Assembly (NCBI GenBank): GCA_028095005.1
Contig: CM051463.1
Coordinates: forward strand, 60,178,251 to 60,242,250
Direction: 5' to 3'
Length of the DNA: 64,000 bases
Source of the DNA: Rhynchospora pubera
Taxonomy: Eukaryota; Streptophyta; Magnoliopsida; Poales; Cyperaceae
Each line of letters starts with the position of its first letter. Positions within the stretch are counted from its first letter, which is position 1. This document shows, one piece after another, positions 57,688 to 64,000 of the stretch. The position numbers and the translations under genes are program-made. The notes below the pieces were generated by a model, which had not been told where the DNA came from, searched no databases, and saw only the letters and a list, made by a program, of their open reading frames with translations.

Positions 57688-59746
57688 TTAATATTTTATC
57701 TCAGAATAGTGAAGGCAAGACATATCGGTGTTGAGGTAGCCGTCAGCTTCGCCGTATGCATTGATGCATGCCACCTCCATATTTTCGTCAGAGGATGCAA
57801 CTGTTGTGATGTTGATATTGATCAGGTGTATATCAGTGCATGCAACTGTTTTCCTGCAGTTTATCGTCTCAGCGTAATCTTCGGATGACGTGCCCCAAAA
57901 GTTGCCGTATTTGACATCGCTGATATGTACTGCATTTTCCTAAGGGGAAAAAAAAACCCAAAGTTGCATTAAAATGAAAAGAGTATGTTTTTAATTTTTT
58001 TTTTGAATAAAAATAAAGGTCAAGCCTCTTTCTTAATTTTATGTTTTAAAATTTATTTTCACTGATCTTATTTATTTTATTTTTCAGAAAAGATGAAAAT
58101 AGTATTTCGAAAACAAATTCGTTTGCGAAATACAAAATGACAATGTGTTCTTACTTGCGTGGGACAACCGCTTTCTGTCAAACAGTAGTACTGATCAATG
58201 ATAATTGGATTTATGATAATTGGATTTGTAACATTGCTTAATGCGATATTCTCATATGATATTGATCTCACATATCCTTTGCCTCCCTGTGTTTATCACA
58301 TCAGCATAATAATCTATGTCAGTACATATATATGTATGTGAAAAGAAACTAAATAAATAATGATTTATCAATTTTTGACACACTGATAGCAAACCTGCCA
58401 TGTCTTAATTAATTCTAGCGCCATTTGTGGTGTTAAAGAAGTACGAGTTGGAGACACTAATCTTCTCCACAATTGCAGTACTCTGGTCCTCGCCCAAGCT
58501 ACCGATACTACCACCACGGCGCCATTTAATTTTATTAGTACTGATTTTATATATATTATCAGTACCTGTTTTGAAGTGGTACTAATAATAGGGGTGTTAA
58601 AGATAATAAAAAATCGGTACTAAAAAACCGGTATTAGAAACCTGCTGAAGTTGGCGGCTATCATCTTTAGTACCGGTTATTAGTTAAAAACGGGTACTAA
58701 AGAACTTTGCCGTCATTTACTTAAAGCATCATAGTATCATAATACACTAAAGCATCAACTGGTGAAACTTGTAATTAACATATTTTCAAAAATTATTTTA
58801 TGGAAACCAAACCTAATGCCATGGCCGGGCCCACAAGTAACCCCATCAATAACCACGTTTGATGTTCCATCGCCAATGGATATACAATCATCTCCTGTCA
58901 TAATTCAACGTGTCATAGTAAAACAAAATTAAAATTTTAAAGAACCAACATACCAAACAATTACTAATATACTTTGGTATATATCACTGGTACAATAGTC
59001 TTGTATTACTAACTTGTGCCGATGCTGGAATTTTGAATTCTGACGTTCTGAGAGGCAGAGAGATGGATGCCATCAGTGTTTGAGTTATATTCTGGAGATG
59101 TTTATTTTTATTTGATTTATGTAAACATTTTCACATCTTAATACAACTAGGCTCATTTGTGGGCTATTCATTATGCTCAAGTTGCTCACTGTTAAATCGT
59201 TACACCTTGAAAATTGAATTTCCTGTGTAAAATTCAAAACACAAGAACAAGAAATATTAAAATAAGCGAGAAAATGAGTCAGTGGATGAAAGAATATGTA
59301 CGATCCAAATTGCATTCGTTTTATTTAATTTTATTGATTTTATTGATTTCGTCTGTTTTGAAAAAAAAAATCTCAGATAAAGAAATTATTGGTACCGTTA
59401 GAGATGACGAGGTGTAACACTGCAAATAAACAGAGAACATAGACAATTATGATCTTTCAAATAGTGAAAACAATAATGCCATGACAAATTCCTTGTATAA
59501 CAGCACAACATATTTTTCTGGTACAAACTAATATATTAGATTATTACTAGATTAATATATCCCTTCGTTCAATAAGTACCTCTGTATGAGAAAATTTACA
59601 GGTTCTCTCCCACCAACCAGATCCGGAACCATCCATAGATCCCGACCCAGTAAAGACCAGACCGTTAATTCTTTCAAACGACACCCATTTGCCGACACCA
59701 TGGTTATTCCATTTGCCAACTTCTGGTGCCACTACACTGCCTTCAA
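57688..59746 (-). pseudogene. GH28 polygalacturonase relic
   Basis: Exons recognised on the minus strand: 59746-59580 (VVAPEVGKWNNHGVGKWVSF, GSMDGSGSGWW), 59222-59014 (NDLTVSNLSIMNSP, then NTDGIHLS), 58894-58813 (GDDCISIGDGTSN, CGPGHGI), 58507-58395 (IGSLGED, NTTNGARI), 58286-58155 (GGKGYVRSISYENI, CPTQ) and 57939-57688 (AVHISDVKYGNFWGTSS). The order and splice sites match plant polygalacturonases, which cut homogalacturonan in the cell wall. The gene is disabled. A one-base shift near 59100 separates the VYINQIKI part from SPEYNSNTDGIH, and an extra four bases (a second AATT) in the RIKTW motif near 58412 shift the frame. The signal peptide and the DFGAKGDG start region were not found. Confidence 0.82.
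58511..58715. repeat. CACTA-like subterminal repeat fragment in the polygalacturonase intron
   Basis: Contains taccggttattagttaaaaa, gtactaaaaaaccggtatta and similar inverted units, comparable to the accggttttta units of the CACTA element at 30 kb. No proper CACTA ends were seen. Confidence 0.45.
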
Positions 59747-60254
59747 CTTATAATTACACACAAAAACAGAGAGAGAAGATTAATTATAATTCATTTTGCG
59801 GTGATGTTAATTTGAATTCAGGTCCTTGGTTGCTGAGACAGTAGTAGTAGGTGGTGTTGGGTATCAGGGGACCTATAGTGGTGGTGTATGGTACCAGAGG
59901 TATACATGAGGTAGCAATATATAGGAGGTGGCATCGCCGGTGGAGGTGTAGGGATATGTGCCTGGTATGGTGCCATATTGGACAGTGGAAGGGTAACTGG
60001 AGGAGTCTGTAATCCAAGTTACAAGCATTTTATTTTCTCCAGCTAGTGAAATATGAACCTATTATAACAAACAACGTAAAAGAGAATGTGAGAAAGGGAT
60101 TACCCAAGGTTTCCACTTGAAATTAGCCAAATTTGCTTGATTCATAAATATAACCAACATAGCTAAAGCACTCAAAACTGTAAAACGAAAGCTACTTGCA
60201 TCACATTATGGGTTTGAGATTGATTGTTGCTGTTGGATTTTTGTTGTGGGTTTA
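59747..60254. other. Unassigned segment rich in Pro/Tyr codons on the minus strand
   Basis: On the minus strand, frames from about 60020 to 59800 encode repeated Pro, Tyr, Thr and His. This could be a degraded proline-rich 5' exon of the polygalacturonase, or interior sequence of the retroelement whose leader lies at 60255. Neither can be proved. Confidence 0.3.
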
Positions 60255-60368
60255 TCTGATACCATGTTGAAAAAATGTCTTTTCTGAGCTTTTTGTTTAT
60301 TGATTGAATCTATTATTGACAAGTTCTATACAAGGCCCTTTATAGGTGAAGAGTTTTAACTTGTAACA
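60255..60368 (-). mobile_element. Short LTR with primer-binding site (TRIM- or Copia-like remnant)
   Basis: On the minus strand a segment starting TGTTACAAG and ending TTTTCAACA (60368-60265, 104 bp) is followed directly by TGGTATCAGA (60264-60255), complementary to initiator tRNA-Met. Inside are a TATA box (cctataaaggg, about 60336-60346) and an AATAAA signal. The arrangement LTR-TATA-polyA-PBS is characteristic. A second LTR was not found, so the element is partial. Confidence 0.65.
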
Positions 60369-62995
60369 GTAAATTATAACGGTCAAATAATTTACCATTT
60401 GGTCCATAACTGCTAATTTCTAGAAAATAAAAAATTGCAACCCCTTATTGCATAGAAGGATGGATGGCAGTATTAGCCTGTGAAGAAGCATATTCTATGG
60501 ATGGCAGTATTGACAGGCTCTGGTCATAGGAGAAGCCCAAGATTGAGACACCACCTCTTAGAAAGGGTCCTACATCATCAGAAGAGAGTTGCACTTGCAC
60601 ATCCTCAAAAACTGACAACTTTATATGATTTCAGCTGTTCCTGTTAGGCCCAAAATGCATAATAAATTAGTGTGCAATTTGCGGCATATAGTCAAGGTTA
60701 GCTGAGGGATTGAATTAGTGGACGGCATCATTGTATGACATTTAACACCGTTGTATTCCATTATTTATGGATAAGATATTTAACACACTTAAATTTTCAT
60801 TGAAGAAAAATGCTTCATGTGAAGTATATTGTTAATTTAAACAAACTTTAATTATTCATTTTGACTTTCTGTATAGAAATGTAAAGTGAGTTCTCAATTG
60901 ATGTAATAGTTAATTACAGAAATGGTTCCCAGAACAGGATACAACCCCATTATTGGAACTGGAAATTAGAGACCACCACTTTCAGGCCATACTAATTGTC
61001 ATTATGAATGTATGATTCTGATCATTTTCGATGATGCCGACTATGTGACTTCATCGTTTAAATGATGCAACACTTTGGAATGCAAAGTAATCAGTGAGAA
61101 AAGCACATATCTGAAAATAGAATTCAAAATGAATGACATCAAAAGGATTACATGTTTTGCTCGATGGAAAATAGAATGACAAACCTCCACAAGAATAATA
61201 CTTTACCAGTTCACTTCATCTGGTTCTCTCACAGGATGAAGCAGTCAATCCGAATGATCTGAGTAGTCTAATAACACAAATACTGGTAAATCTGTGAGAA
61301 ACTCAAAAACAAATAGGATGTTGTCCATTTCAAAGAGGTTTTGCAAAGGATGTTAAGTCTGCCACAAAGGGAGTTATCTTGGAAAAGCATAATAACCATC
61401 AACAAACTAAAATAATTAAGCATATTGCAAACATAGAAACAAGGGTTTAATTCATTGGTTGGAATGTAATTGATATGCGCTATATATTTCATATCTAGTA
61501 GTCTAAACCAGCCTTTCAACATTGAAGAAGCTATGGCAGCATCGTATGATATTAAGCATATCTAATCTGCAATTAAGGCCCACATAACTACATCTGATAG
61601 GGGATCTCAAACGAATTCCGGTACAATTGGAGAGGAGCATAATTGCCGAATGAATATGATAATTTTTACCGATACCTGATTAGGTGGTGTACAACTTGGG
61701 AACTTCACTTAACCTTTTTGTTTTGCTTGGTTTTTTTTATTAAATCTACCTGTATGAAGTGTTATGCTCATTAGATCAGCATAATTCACTTTTCTGTTAC
61801 TCGATATACTCTTGAATAACCAATGTTCCCTTGTTGCTTTTACTGTATGAAAATTTTCTCAATATTCAAAAACTGAACAAATAGTTGCTGCTCTACAGAG
61901 ATGAATTCCCTGATACAGGATGAGGTTCTATACAATTTTAAAAAGCCAACCCCCTTGCTGCCAAAATTCAACTGCCCAAATCATTATACTATAGAGAATG
62001 ATATTCAGCTGGCCGGTCGAAATTTCACCCTTTCTCACCACCCGTAAGGATCCTATAATTCCAGCGCACAACAACCAAAATATAAATTCAAATTTTCACA
62101 AGATTTGCACTTACTGGGTAACTGTACATAATTCCAACTTTACCTTTTACAAGATTCACTACTGCAGTGAATATTCACATCCATTTTCTTTTTCTATTTC
62201 CTAGTTGAGATTATTTGAACTCACTGAGGTTAAATAATACTGTGTACTAACTGAATGAACAAAACAGGGGTACCTTACAGTCTCAAACCATTATATGGAT
62301 CGGTATTGAAACGGCATTTTTTTTTCAATTTCAGCGGGATGGCCTCTTGGTCCGGCTGGAGGTCACCCTTTTCATCTCTGTCTCCTCCAATAAGAGCAAG
62401 GAAATTCTCTGAACTAACAAGGAAATTCTCATGACTTTGCTTTGCATACTACTCCAGGTGACGCTCGGACTCATTGAGATAAGTCGATTGGTGAGAGCTT
62501 CTCATGGCGAGACTTTCTGGTAATATATGCAGCCATGCAAATGCAAAACTAGAAAAATCAGTTTCAGTTATTGTAGGATAATCTTCTGTTCTTGTTTTAG
62601 ATATGAAGTATATTTTATGAACCTCAAAAATTTTAAAGCGAATTCTGGATGGTAAATCCTTTCAGCAGAATCCAAGGAAAATAAAATGGCCAGTACAGAA
62701 TTATACTCTTTTGTTATGCATGCATAATGCTGAACAATAAAGTTGGAAAAGGTTAATTTACAGCATTTCAATTACCCATTATGAGTGGCTTGACAGTGTA
62801 CCAGTTTTGTGTGCCTGATATCTCTAAGGTGATACCGGTCCAGTCCAGAGAGCCACAGTCTTGTGCCCTGAAGAATTTTTCCTTTTCGGTTTCCCTTATA
62901 ATTATCATTTGTTGACACAATAGTATTTGCATAATTCATCTCCAAGGTGACAATAAAACAAGAAAATAGCACAACAAGATAATAGCATTACATTC
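60369..62995. other. Intergenic, no supported gene
   Basis: A short direct repeat (ggatggcagtatt at about 60462 and 60510). A minus-strand ORF at 62772-62972 has no recognisable domain. Nothing else was identified. Confidence 0.45.
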
Positions 62996-64000
62996 TTTTT
63001 TTTTAATGAAAGCCAGTAGGCATAAATTTACTTAACACTAAAAGGTCTTACACATTACATTGCCAATGTAACAAATTACTGAAATACCAGTGGTGTCGAA
63101 ATTGCTAAAACCATCCCTAAAACCTCAGAACTTCCAACCTACTGAAAGAAACAAGCAAAAAACAAAACAAAAAAAACCTTAACAGAACTGAGAAAAACTA
63201 CATAGGCTGAAAAGCCATAATCAGCATAGGAAAAATAGGCATGGGAGGAGTGGTAAAAGCAGCAGTAAAGGTGGAGGCTAAAGGCAAGAAATTTGGATAA
63301 GTCGGTTGAGGTGCGAACTGGAGAAGCAAAGTGAGTGGTTGCACTTGAGAGGAAAAGAGTGGCAGAGGAAGAGCAGTGAAAAAGCACAGGAGATGTCCAG
63401 CTCCTGCACCATGCTGGCAAGGCTGATTCTGCTGCTGAGGTCGCTGACAAGGTGGCTGATTGACAGAATAATCAGAACCACCAGGTCCTCTAGAATCATC
63501 AGAGACATGAGCTGTATGCGTAGGCGAGTCAGGGGGAGGAGGAGGTGGAATCCACGGCTGACCAGGGCCGAGATAGGGACCCGGCTGAACAGCACCAACC
63601 TGCTCAAAACCGTCAAGATAAACCCTAGCTCTTGCAGCATTTGGGTTGTGAGAGACAATCAACTCATGGGGTATATTTCTCGGGTGCTTGCCTTGAACCA
63701 GCATTCTGAGATTAACAAAATTGTTACCTGAGAAAGTAGGAGAAATTGCAACAGGATAACCAAAACTTGAAACAAGCTGATGGAGTCTTGCATGGCTCCA
63801 AAGATGCAGGGGGTGTCCAGCAATTCTGATCCTCGTTCTATAGATTGGTGGTTCATGCACCATCCCGCTAGTCATGTCCCATCTTTGAAAGTCTAATATG
63901 ACATTCTCAATAACAATATGGCCCATGTCACAGACCCTATTTCTGATCAACTCGCTGTCACAGATAAGTATGAAATCTCCAGTTCTATGATCTGCTGGAA
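62996..64000 (-). mobile_element. LINE-like 3' end with DUF4283-like ORF, truncated by the window edge
   Basis: A T run at 62996-63004 followed by aatgaaagccagtaggca resembles the poly(A) end of the complete LINE (tgatgaaaagcccttaggca at 891). Upstream in minus direction there is no reverse transcriptase; the ORF at 63198 follows directly. The element extends past the right edge. No TSD can be checked. Confidence 0.6.
63198..64000 (-). CDS. DUF4283-like, proline-rich protein, 5' end outside the window
   Basis: The frame is open to the window edge, so the true start lies beyond 64000. Visible residues include GDFILICDSELIRNRV, VILDFQRWD, RTRIRIAGHPLHLWSHARL and VSSFGYPVAISP, the pattern of the DUF4283 domain found in plant LINE ORF1 and related retroelement proteins. 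A Pro-rich segment (GQPWIPPPPPPDSP) and a Gln-rich segment (RPQQQNQPCQHG) follow, then a hydrophobic, Pro-rich tail. No zinc knuckle is seen. It probably derives from a retroelement rather than a host gene. Confidence 0.6.
   Translation of the reverse strand, partial: PADHRTGDFILICDSELIRNRVCDMGHIVIENVILDFQRWDMTSGMVHEPPIYRTRIRIAGHPLHLWSHARLHQLVSSFGYPVAISPTFSGNNFVNLRMLVQGKHPRNIPHELIVSHNPNAARARVYLDGFEQVGAVQPGPYLGPGQPWIPPPPPPDSPTHTAHVSDDSRGPGGSDYSVNQPPCQRPQQQNQPCQHGAGAGHLLCFFTALPLPLFSSQVQPLTLLLQFAPQPTYPNFLPLASTFTAAFTTPPMPIFPMLIMAFQPM

Noticed and set aside
62772..62972. 66-residue minus-strand ORF
   Set aside because: Composition is faintly protein-like, but there is no family match or convincing splice context.

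Overview
This is nuclear DNA from a flowering plant, almost certainly a eudicot. It is AT-rich, its genes have many GT-AG introns, and it carries plant-specific gene families (cinnamoyl-CoA-reductase-like, F-box/LRR, GH28 polygalacturonase) among L1-clade LINE, CACTA, Ac/Ds-type hAT, Harbinger-like and LTR elements. The species cannot be named from the sequence. No rRNA, CRISPR or complete tRNA gene was seen.

Layout. About 868-7670 holds a full-length LINE on the minus strand, with both ORFs open, a 3' poly(A) and a 15-bp target-site duplication (TSD). 12.85-16.39 kb is an intact six-exon reductase gene (copy A, plus strand). 17.55-20.60 kb is a broken F-box/LRR gene on the minus strand. 20.8-28.1 kb is a pile of insertions: two snapback MITEs, a 1.8-kb solo LTR, and a small hAT split by a 4.65-kb solo LTR. 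28.5-36.3 kb is the 3' part of another reductase copy, shredded by a hAT-like insert, a MULE-like insert, an insert containing a 3.67-kb deleted CACTA element, and a Harbinger-like snapback. 36.42-40.38 kb is an intact three-exon F-box/LRR gene (plus). 40.8-41.9 kb is an inverted relic of reductase exon 5, itself split by insertions. 42.68-45.74 kb is a 3.06-kb Ac/Ds-type element with an internal 415-bp tandem duplication and a nested hAT. 48.21-51.69 kb is a second intact six-exon reductase gene (copy D). 55.08-55.37 kb is a small gene for a basic 94-residue protein. 57.69-59.75 kb is a GH28 polygalacturonase relic on the minus strand. Near 60.3 kb is an LTR-plus-primer-binding-site remnant. 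63.0 kb to the right edge is a LINE-like 3' end attached to a DUF4283-like ORF.

How the parts relate. The ancestral unit was probably a reductase gene followed convergently by an F-box gene. It was duplicated in tandem and in inverted orientation: 15.36-20.65 kb matches 36.38-42.09 kb in reverse. The two intact reductases share promoter sequence, intron positions and phases, and product length (313 aa). The relic copies preserve pre-insertion sequence, so several transposon boundaries and TSDs can be read by comparing copies. The striking feature of the window is this layered, datable rearrangement history rather than a new enzyme pathway.
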